From a virus, in IMG/VR virus record IMGVR_UViG_3300034272_000564, positions 1 through 43,313 of that record: 43,313 nucleotides of DNA; one strand, written 5' to 3'. Under the pieces are notes generated by a model that was not told the origin of the DNA, searched no databases, and saw only the letters and a list, made by a program, of their open reading frames with translations. Below, piece by piece: positions 1 through 6,477 of the stretch. The stretch's first letter is position 1. Every line of letters begins with the position of its first letter. The position numbers were made by a program, and so were the translations under genes.

Positions 1-568
1 AATCAACTACTGCTTGTGCTGCTGCTACAGCAGATTGGTCTGAGGCAACTACTGCTGTTTGAGATTCAACTGCTGATGTTGCTGTAGTAACTGTTGCTGT
101 AGATGACTCAACAACTGTTGTTGCTTGTGTAACCACTTCCGTTTGTGATTCAACAGCTGCCACCGCTGTTGTTGCAATCTGTACTGCTGTCTCTGCAGAC
201 TGTATTGCTGTTGTAGCTTCCTGGACCTTTACTGTAGCCTCTGCTACGGCAGTAGCAATTGGCTCTTGAGTGGTAGCAATTGTAGCTGCTTGCTCTGTTG
301 TTGTGTTAGGAACATTAGCTTGAATTGTAGTAGTTATAGTAGTTGCTTGTGTTTCTGCTGCTGCCTGCAATGTCTCTGCTGCCGCTTCAACCTTATCTGC
401 AACTATCTCAACTGTAACAGGAGTGGTTGCTGTGGCTGTATCTGAAGAAGGATTAGCTGGAGTTACTTGAACTGTTGGCTCATCAGCATTTGCAATGCTG
501 GGCCCAAAAAGGAAAAGCCAGCCGATTATAAAAAGGCTGGTTAAAAAATACTGTAACTTTCTAGTCAA
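1..568 (-). CDS. Secreted Ala/Thr/Val-rich repetitive protein (3' end outside window)
   Basis: The frame opens with TTG at 568 and stays open to the window edge (189 codons seen), so the C-terminus is missing. An AGGAG at 581-577 lies 8 bases before the TTG, which decides the start. The first 30 residues look like a type I signal peptide: basic MTRK, a hydrophobic stretch (LFIIGWLFLFGPS), then IANA before DE, a good AxA cleavage site. The rest is low-complexity Ala/Thr/Val/Glu/Gln with recurring units such as TAVxxA and ATTAV, suggesting a long helical or coiled stalk. The triplet-rich DNA comes from this composition. An extended -10 promoter lies at 612-617. A phage protein exported by the host could alter the host surface, or be the stalk of an adhesin or lectin whose functional domain lies beyond the edge. 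I do not recognise a family. Confidence 0.75.
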   Translation of the reverse strand, partial: MTRKLQYFLTSLFIIGWLFLFGPSIANADEPTVQVTPANPSSDTATATTPVTVEIVADKVEAAAETLQAAAETQATTITTTIQANVPNTTTEQAATIATTQEPIATAVAEATVKVQEATTAIQSAETAVQIATTAVAAVESQTEVVTQATTVVESSTATVTTATSAVESQTAVVASDQSAVAAAQAVVD

Positions 569-611
569 CTAGGTATCTCCTAAGTAATGCAATATGTTTG
601 CTTACTTAATA

Positions 612-617
612 ATTATA
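612..617 (-). promoter_or_regulatory. Extended -10 promoter for the secreted-protein gene
   Basis: TATAAT (617-612) is preceded by TGG, giving a TGn extended -10. No good -35 is seen. Transcription would start near 605. The leader has inverted AAGTAA/TTACTT arms (602-607 and 582-587) just upstream of the AGGAG. Confidence 0.5.
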
Positions 618-626
618 CCACCAGTG

Positions 627-815
627 CTATTTAGGATTATCTGTTTTATAAAATCCGTTACCTTTAAACTGTATGCCAAATGGGGTGAAGTGTCTTATCA
701 TTTGTGACTCACATTCAACACATGTATATCCTGGATCATTATCAACAATTGATCTATGCACTGACATTGTTGCATGTGCATCATCTTCACTACATTTGTA
801 TTCGTATACTGGCAC
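627..815 (-). CDS. FmdB-like zinc-ribbon protein
   Basis: This 62-residue protein has the FmdB signature: it opens MPVYEYKC and ends with FGIQFKGNGFYKTD, the usual family tail. The second metal-binding pair (CVEC) is intact, but the first is degenerate (CSEDD instead of CxxC), so zinc binding may be weakened. The start is GTG at 815, overlapping the TAG stop of the upstream DUF2061 gene (TAGTG) with AGAAGG just before it, so translation is probably coupled. FmdB-type ribbons are thought to be small regulatory or nucleic-acid-binding proteins; the role in phages is unknown. Confidence 0.7.
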   Translation of the reverse strand: MPVYEYKCSEDDAHATMSVHRSIVDNDPGYTCVECESQMIRHFTPFGIQFKGNGFYKTDNPK

Positions 816-1018
816 TACCTTCTACCCCACTTAACCTTATTCCACCCACGCTCATGAAAATAATAAAGTATTGTTTTTGTAAATACTTCAAAGCTTGCTA
901 TCGCACCCGCAGTAACTGGTTCCTTTGTTATTACCCAAGATATGACAAAAGTATCTGCGGTACCAATAATACGCCATGTAATAGCTTTTAAAGCTGACCT
1001 TTGTTTACTTACGTTCAT
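815..1018 (-). CDS. DUF2061 small membrane protein
   Basis: The 67-residue protein matches the DUF2061 pattern: KQRSALKAITWRIIGTADTF, a hydrophobic segment, then FTKTILYYFHERGWNKVKW near the end. One or two membrane helices are likely. ATG at 1018 is chosen; a TTG three codons upstream (1027) is possible. DUF2061 is found beside or fused to adenylylsulfate kinase genes in bacteria and phages, and here it directly follows an APS-kinase-like gene, so the two probably work together, perhaps in a sulfate- or nucleotide-linked membrane process. The biochemical role is not established. Confidence 0.75.
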   Translation of the reverse strand: MNVSKQRSALKAITWRIIGTADTFVISWVITKEPVTAGAIASFEVFTKTILYYFHERGWNKVKWGRR

Positions 1019-1060
1019 GCTGGCCAATCCATATTCTTAACACCAATTTTATCTATAGCT

Positions 1061-1822
1061 TTAGATACCCATCTCTTTACGTTTTTCAGTAGCCGAAATA
1101 GCATGAATGTCTGCCCCCAAATCTACTTGTTCAATCTTATATCCTACATCACGACCATAAACAATGTTAGTTATGTTAGGTAATCTTAATACTAATGAGC
1201 CATCCATAAATTCATCTTTAGCAATATATTCCTTTACCTGATCAAAGGTGAGTGGGTCTTTTTCGCTTGTGTTGTATGTGTTGCGAACTCCCAGCAAAAC
1301 CTGTTCTGTCCTTTTGCTAGCTTCTTTGTAGAGTGCATGATGACCTTCATGCCAAGGCTGATACCTTCCCAACATAAGAGTTGTTGGCGCCGACCAGTCA
1401 TGTAGCTTAAACTCTTCAATTATTACTGAGGCTTTTTCATTGGGATCAAGTCGGTGATTTACAAACATCCAATCTATTTTTGCTGGCTTAACAAATATCT
1501 TGTTTGTATCTTCAAATCTTCCCTCTTCAATTGTATCCATAAAAATTAATATGTCTGGCTTGCCAAACGCTTTTCTTGTATCTTCTGTAGGGCAAACAAA
1601 ATCTACAATGACTGGGGCAACACCTTGTTTAGATATGAGACGTGCCATCTCGCCCATTCGTCTTGACTGCTCTATCCTGTCTTCAGGAGTAAACCCTAGG
1701 TCAGAATTAACTGTGGATCTAACTTCATCAGCATTTAGATGTAATGCATTAATTCTTTCTTTAAGGGCTTTTGCAAGCTCTGTTTTACCTGAGCCTGGTA
1801 GCCCAATAATCTGAATAATCAT
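1061..1822 (-). CDS. Bifunctional APS-kinase-like / cytidylyltransferase-like protein
   Basis: Residues 1-140 resemble adenylylsulfate kinase (CysC): Walker A GLPGSGKT at 7-14, LNADEVR at 29-35, then GFTPEDR and the RRMGEMA helix. Residues from about 145 form a second nucleotidyltransferase domain with LMLGRYQPWHEGHH (HxGH at 158-161) and a C-terminal ISATEKRKEM, the two hallmark motifs of the NMNAT/cytidylyltransferase superfamily. The architecture recalls PAPS synthase (kinase plus ATP sulfurylase) or NadR in reverse order, but the second domain looks like neither ATP sulfurylase nor a clear NMNAT. Substrates are therefore uncertain: APS phosphorylation, or phosphorylation and nucleotidyl transfer onto a small metabolite. 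AAGGAG (1832-1827) precedes the ATG. A structured leader lies upstream and DUF2061 follows downstream. Confidence 0.75.
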   Translation of the reverse strand: MIIQIIGLPGSGKTELAKALKERINALHLNADEVRSTVNSDLGFTPEDRIEQSRRMGEMARLISKQGVAPVIVDFVCPTEDTRKAFGKPDILIFMDTIEEGRFEDTNKIFVKPAKIDWMFVNHRLDPNEKASVIIEEFKLHDWSAPTTLMLGRYQPWHEGHHALYKEASKRTEQVLLGVRNTYNTSEKDPLTFDQVKEYIAKDEFMDGSLVLRLPNITNIVYGRDVGYKIEQVDLGADIHAISATEKRKEMGI

Positions 1823-1914
1823 AATACTCCTTAGTTGGTGGGCCTTTTAAACACATGCCCAGGTGCAGACTGTACGCTTCCTACATATCCCGATGTCCAC
1901 CGACGTACAGAATA
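1823..1914 (-). promoter_or_regulatory. Structured 5' leader upstream of the APS-kinase fusion gene
   Basis: This 92-base gap holds a 7-bp inverted repeat CTGTACG/CGTACAG (1910-1904 with 1876-1870, 27-base loop) and then a TGGGC/GCCCA stem (1861-1857 with 1843-1839) ending just before the ribosome binding site. No good promoter is seen, so it is probably transcribed from the hsp20 promoter. It could be a regulatory RNA element or just an intercistronic stabiliser. I recognise no riboswitch class. Confidence 0.35.
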
Positions 1915-2331
1915 TTATTTAATTTTTAGAATCTTAGGCTGTTTTTCTTTTGGAAGATTTCTAACTACACGAATATGTAGCATACCGTCTTTTAGTTCAA
2001 CGCTAGATACCTCCATGTATTCACTTAGCTCAAAAATCCTTGTGAACTTACGTGCAGCAATTCCTTTATGCACAACTTCCGCATCTGTTACTGCCGTAAC
2101 CTCTCCTGTAATCCATAGACTTCCGTCCTCAATAGATACCGTTAGATCTTCTCTTGTGAATCCAGCAACTGCCAGCGTTAGCTGGTAGTTATCATCATCT
2201 AGTTTTAGCAAATCATACGGCGGGAATGCTGTATTGTTTACCTTACTTAGACTGTTAAAGCGCTCCAACTCTCGGTTGAAACCAATAAAAAATGGATCCT
2301 TGAATAGATCCATAGCGAATTGTGTTACCAT
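1915..2331 (-). CDS. Small heat-shock protein, HSP20/alpha-crystallin family
   Basis: The 138-residue protein has the IbpA-like layout: a short N-terminal arm (MDLFKDPFFIGFNRELERF), the alpha-crystallin domain (YQLTLAVAGFTREDLTVSIEDGSLWITGE, then GIAARKFTRIFELSEYMEV and LKDGMLHIRV), and a short tail with KILKI, a variant of the IxI oligomerisation motif. Such proteins are ATP-independent holdases that keep unfolded proteins soluble. Many aquatic phages carry one, probably to help virion protein folding. The gene has its own extended -10 promoter and a good AAAAGGAG ribosome binding site, and is followed after a structured gap by the APS-kinase fusion. Confidence 0.93.
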   Translation of the reverse strand: MVTQFAMDLFKDPFFIGFNRELERFNSLSKVNNTAFPPYDLLKLDDDNYQLTLAVAGFTREDLTVSIEDGSLWITGEVTAVTDAEVVHKGIAARKFTRIFELSEYMEVSSVELKDGMLHIRVVRNLPKEKQPKILKIK

Positions 2332-2360
2332 TTTTTGCTCCTTTTAAGCGAGTTAAATTA

Positions 2361-2417
2361 GTACCCCCATTTGGCAGGTACAATTACATTATATCATTTG
2401 GTCAACTAAAAATGCAA
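2361..2417 (-). promoter_or_regulatory. hsp20 promoter and 5'-terminal hairpin
   Basis: TATAAT at 2393-2388 is preceded by TGA (extended -10), with a weak TTGCAT at 2417-2412, 18 bases upstream. Transcription would begin near 2381, exactly where a hairpin begins (2381-2361: GTACC ... GGTAC with an inner T-G and C-G pair). About 30 bases then lead to the AAAAGGAG ribosome binding site. Confidence 0.55.
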
Positions 2418-2425
2418 ATTGTTGT

Positions 2426-3181
2426 TTAAGACAGACCATTTATTTCTTTAACCAGTCTATTTATTTCTTTAATATTGTCGTCTGACGGTACGCAGGATAT
2501 CATTATGTCGGACACATTAAGTTTATTAATATCAATAATATTCTTTTTTATTTTTTCATAGGTACCATAAAACCTGACATCCCAGTTTTTTTCTCCCATT
2601 TTTTCAATAAAAGATTTTGCCTCTTCATCTGTATCCCTTATACAAACTTTAATCACTACGCCAATTTTTTTTACATTTTTTATATACTTTTGAACATTTT
2701 GATAAGCGGTGTATTCGGTAAACAGTACATCTCCATATTGATTTGCTAAATCAATAACGGTATTGGAAGAACCACTGACTGCAATCTCTGCCATACCATT
2801 ATTTTTTTTACTAAAATCTTTAATAAATTTTATAAAATTAATAACCCTATCTTCTTTGCTAACAAGATTATCTTCATCATTATTTATTATTCCGACAACA
2901 AAATTGATCATTAGTCTGTCGGGCTGTATGTCATTAAACGATCTGCACATCATTATGCAGTACTCTGGAGAAATTGCATGTGGTCTTATTGCTATATTAT
3001 ATTTTATTTTTTCATTTTTGTTTATTATATGTGCAGCTTTGATCCAACCATCATGTTGATTTGAATTGTATATAGTTAGTATTGAATAGTATCCAGACAG
3101 CTCAAGATCGGTTACAAAATCTTTTAATTCGTTTATTTTTAAACGTGAAAGATCTCTGTACATAAAATGAAAGTTAAACAA
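2426..3181 (-). CDS. Luciferase-like monooxygenase (LLM) family protein
   Basis: The 251-residue sequence reads as a TIM-barrel flavin/F420 monooxygenase of the bacterial luciferase-like family: FHFMYRDLS as strand 1, LELSGYYSILTIY, then KYNIAIRPHAISPEYCIMMCRSF and the RLMINFVVG strand typical of alkanesulfonate-monooxygenase-like members. It is shorter than the usual 320-380 residues, lacking part of the C-terminal barrel. The start is TTG at 3181, directly after the TAA of the upstream IMPDH-like gene; it keeps the first beta strand (MFNFHF), whereas the next ATG (3163) would remove it. The substrate cannot be told from sequence; bacterial relatives oxidise sulfonates, aldehydes or nitrilotriacetate. 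It looks co-transcribed with the Dps-like and IMPDH/GMPR genes. Confidence 0.65.
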   Translation of the reverse strand: MFNFHFMYRDLSRLKINELKDFVTDLELSGYYSILTIYNSNQHDGWIKAAHIINKNEKIKYNIAIRPHAISPEYCIMMCRSFNDIQPDRLMINFVVGIINNDEDNLVSKEDRVINFIKFIKDFSKKNNGMAEIAVSGSSNTVIDLANQYGDVLFTEYTAYQNVQKYIKNVKKIGVVIKVCIRDTDEEAKSFIEKMGEKNWDVRFYGTYEKIKKNIIDINKLNVSDIMISCVPSDDNIKEINRLVKEINGLS

Positions 3182-4240
3182 TTATATTCTGCTTTTTGAT
3201 TCCTGTAAAGACTGCGGGGATACTTTTATAAATCTGCACTCTTCTCTAAAAATTTTAAGATTTTGAGATCCACAGTAAGAAAGTCCGCTTTTGGCATTAT
3301 TTATAAATTGTGTAATAGTGTTTCGTACTGGACCCTTGTTATCTATATATGCGGAAACGCCCTCAACATGAAGGTGATTTAAAGGCGGCTTCTCTCCAGT
3401 TTCTTTATCTAACTGTATACTTTCAGAAGCCAAGCCTCTAAATAAAAACTTTCCATTAGACATTCCGTCACACTCTTCATGTCCCGCAAACATAGTTCCC
3501 ATCATAACTGCGCTGGCTCCACCAGCAAAAGCCTTTACGATATCTCCGTTATGCTTAATGCCACCGTCAGAAACAATTCCATTAACTACATCATTTTTTA
3601 CATTTTGATATACATCCATAATTGAACCTAATACTGGTGTGCCAAATCCAGTTACTAGTCTTGTTGTGCAGGCTGCGCCTCCCCCAATCCCGACCCTAAC
3701 TGAGTCGGCGCCAGAATCCATTAAGTCTTTATAAGCATCGTATGAAGAAACATTGCCACTCATAATATGAATATAATTAGGGACTACAGCTCTTAATTTT
3801 TTGACTGCATTAACCGATGTATCTGTATGTCCATATGCAGTGTCTATTAGTATAACCCTGCATCCCAAATTAAGTATTTGTTCTATAAAACCCTTGTCGT
3901 CTACATCTGTATTATTGATGGCAAAGCCAAGTCTGTGAGACCATTCTGATTCTAAAGAAATTTTTTTGTACTGGGCCAGACGATCATCTTTGTTTTGAAA
4001 TCTGTGAACAAAAGCCAAGCCACCATATTCAAGCACCTCTTTGATCATGCTTGTGCTGCTAATAAATTCCATCGGTGCCATTACAAATGCATTTTCTAAA
4101 GTAAGCCACGCTGCTGGGTTATTTGGGTTTCCAACAACTGATTTTAATTCTATGTCTGATCTACTTTTGACATTAGATCTTTTTGGTACCAACAGTATGT
4201 CATCAAAACATAAACTGTTCGTTAGTGTGTCTAGTTGCAA
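3182..4240 (-). CDS. IMP dehydrogenase / GMP reductase family enzyme without CBS domains
   Basis: The 352-residue barrel has family landmarks in order: CFDDILLVP near the N-terminus, DTAYGH, the catalytic loop [11 protein letters not shown] with Cys191 (family consensus GIGPGSxCTTR), then [30 protein letters not shown] for GMP/IMP phosphate binding. There are no CBS domains, and the length fits GMP reductase (about 350) better than IMPDH (about 490). The C-terminus ([15 protein letters not shown], final ESK) is intermediate, so the reaction (IMP to XMP, or GMP to IMP) is undecided. Cytosolic purine interconversion during infection is the likely role. The start is TTG at 4240 with AAGGA five to six bases before it. 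The next gene, the luciferase-like monooxygenase, starts immediately after its stop. Confidence 0.85.
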   Translation of the reverse strand: MQLDTLTNSLCFDDILLVPKRSNVKSRSDIELKSVVGNPNNPAAWLTLENAFVMAPMEFISSTSMIKEVLEYGGLAFVHRFQNKDDRLAQYKKISLESEWSHRLGFAINNTDVDDKGFIEQILNLGCRVILIDTAYGHTDTSVNAVKKLRAVVPNYIHIMSGNVSSYDAYKDLMDSGADSVRVGIGGGAACTTRLVTGFGTPVLGSIMDVYQNVKNDVVNGIVSDGGIKHNGDIVKAFAGGASAVMMGTMFAGHEECDGMSNGKFLFRGLASESIQLDKETGEKPPLNHLHVEGVSAYIDNKGPVRNTITQFINNAKSGLSYCGSQNLKIFREECRFIKVSPQSLQESKSRI

Positions 4241-4242
4241 TT

Positions 4243-4713
4243 TTAGTCCTTAAGAGATTTCCATGGATTTGGTGGAAGCTTTAGGCTAGACTCCAAGAAC
4301 CAGTTCCACTCTTGATGCTTCTTTAAAAGCTCAGATAAGTGTTGTACTAATGCCCACTCTTTACTTGCTATTGCTTGTTCTGTTACAACTCTTATTTCTT
4401 CGATCATTTTTTTGTTTATTGGCACAAGATGAACTGCCATTTCGACTCCACAGTATGTGTCTGGCTTAACGTTGCCTAAAGTTTGCGATTCAGATATCTC
4501 TTCAATTGTATAAAGAGCCTCTCCGCCTATTCTGCGTAGCCATAACGAGGTCTCCATAAGAAGCCTGTCTGACTCTAGATATATTTCTTTGTAGACAATT
4601 TGTGACTGTCTCATAAGCACGGACTCTGTGTTAAGATAAAAACCTTTTACAAGATTTGTATAAATAAATGAATTTGATTGCAACTCTTGCATTGAATTAA
4701 TTAGCTGTTTCAT
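4243..4713 (-). CDS. Dps-like (ferritin-superfamily) protein lacking usual metal ligands
   Basis: This 156-residue, mostly helical protein resembles Dps in outline: an N-terminal helix with YTNLVKGFYLNTES, a helix ending LWLRRIGGEAL where Dps has the ERxxxLGG motif, an internal THIEEIS-like stretch, and a last helix LSELLKKHQEWNWFLESSL like the HxxxxWML helix of Dps. If the RIGG is aligned to the Dps LGG, the ferroxidase Asp and Glu fall on Met and Leu, and the two ligand histidines are absent. It may bind DNA or only keep the fold. It is first in a unit with the IMPDH/GMPR and luciferase-like genes and has an extended -10 promoter about 30 bases upstream. Confidence in the family is moderate. 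Confidence 0.5.
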   Translation of the reverse strand: MKQLINSMQELQSNSFIYTNLVKGFYLNTESVLMRQSQIVYKEIYLESDRLLMETSLWLRRIGGEALYTIEEISESQTLGNVKPDTYCGVEMAVHLVPINKKMIEEIRVVTEQAIASKEWALVQHLSELLKKHQEWNWFLESSLKLPPNPWKSLKD

Positions 4714-4740
4714 TTTTTCTCTTTTCTTTTATTAGTGTTT

Positions 4741-4749
4741 AGTATATCA
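4741..4749 (-). promoter_or_regulatory. Extended -10 promoter for the Dps-like operon
   Basis: TGA-TATACT (4749-4741) lies 27 bases before the ATG of the Dps-like gene, inside the only gap between it and the upstream oxygenase gene. A purine-rich AAGAGAAAAA serves as a weak ribosome binding site. Confidence 0.5.
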
Positions 4750-4751
4750 TT

Positions 4752-5597
4752 TTATTGAAAACGATGCCACGGTTTTGCTTTGCCAAATTGCCCCTGTAAA
4801 GTTCTTTGATTTTCTATAAATCCCCCGCTCACTGAGTGTGCTAGTTTATATAAATCAGGGACCGCAAGGTCTCCCTCTTTCCATTTATGGACCATCCTGA
4901 TATCTTCGTTTGTCCAAACCTCATTACAAATCCATTTAATTAATCGCATGAAATTTTGTGTTTCGCCATCATTTGGCTCACGCCCATCAAAATATTTTAA
5001 ATATGTGAATTCTGGGTGGGGGGATGCTAAATGAACTCGTAATGTTTTTTCACCAGTTATTGGGTGAGTGTTGACAGTTTTAAAGGATTGCTTAACTTCT
5101 TTTAAAGTTTGATTATTATTAGTATCGTAAGTAGCTTCAGTGACTGTTATGTATGTTGTGCATTTGTCCAAAAATTCTTGATCTTCTTTGTTTAACCTAG
5201 AATACATTTCGGTCATATCCATAAAATAAGTATGTCCTGAGTCTTCTGGGCAATTAAATTTTTCCATTCTCCAAGTAGCCCCATGAAATGAATCATTTTC
5301 ATTTTCTACATGTTCAATGTGCCAATTTAACATTAATTGATCTTTTGTAGCATAATAACCATTTACCATGTGCTTATGATGATCTTCTACGTAATCCGAC
5401 GGGCTATGATCTAAAGAATTTGGATACCACCCAAGAGTGTCTCCAAAAAATTCCATAAGGTCTGTCTGTTGCTCTTTGTTTAAATTAGCATTTCTAAATA
5501 CAATAATTTTATCTTTTAAAAAAATATTCTTATATTTTTCAGGGTTAGATTTAATTTCTTCAATAGAAGTAAACTCTGTTGTATTAACCAATCTCAT
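4752..5597 (-). CDS. TauD/TfdA-type 2-oxoglutarate/Fe(II) dioxygenase
   Basis: The 281-residue protein follows the TauD/TfdA plan: LKDKIIVFRNANL near the N-terminus, NWHIEHV carrying the first iron ligands (His93, Glu95), GHTYFMDMTEMYSRL as in family members that bind a carboxylated substrate, then WKEGDLAVPDLYKLAHSV with the distal His254 and Arg265 (NQRTLQG) for 2-oxoglutarate. The second ligand is Glu rather than the common Asp (HxE instead of HxD), as in clavaminate synthase. TauD-type enzymes hydroxylate small molecules, often sulfonates or amino-acid derivatives; substrate unknown. It lies just downstream of a second, unrelated-type 2OG oxygenase with an 11-base gap. Confidence 0.82.
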   Translation of the reverse strand: MRLVNTTEFTSIEEIKSNPEKYKNIFLKDKIIVFRNANLNKEQQTDLMEFFGDTLGWYPNSLDHSPSDYVEDHHKHMVNGYYATKDQLMLNWHIEHVENENDSFHGATWRMEKFNCPEDSGHTYFMDMTEMYSRLNKEDQEFLDKCTTYITVTEATYDTNNNQTLKEVKQSFKTVNTHPITGEKTLRVHLASPHPEFTYLKYFDGREPNDGETQNFMRLIKWICNEVWTNEDIRMVHKWKEGDLAVPDLYKLAHSVSGGFIENQRTLQGQFGKAKPWHRFQ

Positions 5598-5609
5598 TGC
5601 TATTCCGAT

Positions 5610-6308
5610 CTATTTATTAACTGCCTCATAGGATGTGGCAATAGTTGAGGGCATGACTTGACCTTGACCCCATTGTTCTTTTTGTTTATCTTGATCTAAC
5701 TTTATTAAATTTTTTATTTCTTGAAAATTTTTATCGTATGAAGAATCTGCGTAATCATATGAGCCTAACATTGTATATCTTTGACCAGACAAAACTTCGG
5801 TTACTGCATGAACATTTTTAATGCCAACATCAAAAACTATAAAGGAACCAGTTTCTGGTTTAAAGGCTAACTCATGATCTCTAAATGTAAGCAATCCTCC
5901 TTCAAAGTTATCATTTAAATAAATCATGGTAACAAATTTATTTTCCTCCCACGCATTAGGGGTTCCGTCTAGTTCTGCGTTGTCTGCGTGATCTCCAGCA
6001 AATGCTCCTGGGTCCCACCTGTGTGCGCTTAAACTAATCTGTCTTAGTTTAGCTTTAAAAACTTTTTCCGCTAAGTCTTGTGATTTAAGCTGCACCTGTC
6101 TTAAACTGTAACCAGCTTCTTGTTTATTTGGTTTTTTACCAGAAATAACATATGAGTTATAAAAACAAGATAAAGACCAGTCGTCAAGACTGTTCCAGTA
6201 TTCTATCAAGAAATCACATTCTGATTTTGTTAAAACATTTTTATACTCAACAATATCTGGCCTGTGAACTATTTCCTTCATGTTATCTGGGTAAATAAAT
6301 TTTTCCAT
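5610..6308 (-). CDS. Prolyl-4-hydroxylase-like 2OG-Fe(II) oxygenase
   Basis: The 232-residue protein has the P4H-type double-stranded beta helix: VLTKSECDFLIEYW (N-terminal helix), GDHADN with iron ligands His107 and Asp109, TMIYLNDNFEGGLLTF, and GSFIVFDVGIKNVHAVTEVLSGQRY with His167 and the 2-oxoglutarate Arg177. Phage members of this family are common but their substrates (protein side chains, DNA bases or small molecules) are mostly unknown. The ATG at 6308 lies exactly six bases after a TGG-TATAAT element, so the mRNA is probably leaderless, with no room for a ribosome binding site. The 40-residue tail beyond the catalytic core is Gln/Lys-rich. Confidence 0.85.
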   Translation of the reverse strand: MEKFIYPDNMKEIVHRPDIVEYKNVLTKSECDFLIEYWNSLDDWSLSCFYNSYVISGKKPNKQEAGYSLRQVQLKSQDLAEKVFKAKLRQISLSAHRWDPGAFAGDHADNAELDGTPNAWEENKFVTMIYLNDNFEGGLLTFRDHELAFKPETGSFIVFDVGIKNVHAVTEVLSGQRYTMLGSYDYADSSYDKNFQEIKNLIKLDQDKQKEQWGQGQVMPSTIATSYEAVNK

Positions 6309-6314
6309 ATATAG

Positions 6315-6323
6315 ATTATACCA
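6315..6323 (-). promoter_or_regulatory. Extended -10 promoter giving a leaderless oxygenase mRNA
   Basis: TGG-TATAAT (6323-6315) ends six bases before the ATG at 6308, so the predicted transcription start coincides with the start codon. It lies between tRNA-Lys and the oxygenase gene. Confidence 0.6.
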
Positions 6324-6328
6324 TTTCG

Positions 6329-6401
6329 TGTCCCCAGATGGTTTCGAACCATCGACCCGCAGATTAAAAGTCTGCTGCTCTACCAGCTGAGCTATAGGAA
6401 C
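6329..6401 (-). tRNA. tRNA-Lys (anticodon TTT)
   Basis: A full cloverleaf is visible: 7-bp acceptor GTTCCTA/TGGGGAC (two G-T wobbles), D-stem GCTC/GAGC, anticodon stem GCAGA/TCTGC with loop CTTTTAA (anticodon TTT), T-arm GATGG TTCGAAA CCATC, discriminator A. CCA is not encoded. It lies downstream of ahpD, separated by two hairpins. Confidence 0.93.
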
Positions 6402-6405
6402 AGAT

Positions 6406-6441
6406 GGTTAATAGGTCTACGAGCAGACCAACCCATTAACC
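6406..6441 (-). other. Hairpin between ahpD and tRNA-Lys (tRNA-proximal)
   Basis: On the minus strand GGTTAAT pairs with ATTAACC (7 bp, 6441-6435 with 6412-6406), and inside it GGTCT pairs with AGACC. No T-run follows, so it is more likely an RNA-processing or stability element ahead of tRNA-Lys than a terminator. Confidence 0.45.
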
Positions 6442-6442
6442 T

Positions 6443-6472
6443 AATACATTGAGGATTCTCAGCCTTTGTATT
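6443..6472 (-). other. Hairpin just after the ahpD stop
   Basis: AATACA pairs with TGTATT (6472-6467 with 6448-6443), with an inner TGAG/CTCA stem and small bulges. It begins five bases after ahpD ends. It lacks a T-run, so termination here would be weak. Confidence 0.35.
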
Positions 6473-6477
6473 AATTG

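Noticed and set aside
1-480. Triplet-like repeats (tgctgttgc units) suggesting a microsatellite or CRISPR-like array
   Set aside because: The pattern is explained by an Ala/Thr/Val-rich coding frame that is open over the full length on the minus strand; there are no regularly spaced identical repeats with unique spacers.
704-991. Plus-strand open frame over the FmdB and DUF2061 genes
   Set aside because: No ribosome binding site or recognisable motifs; mirror of two well-matched minus-strand genes.
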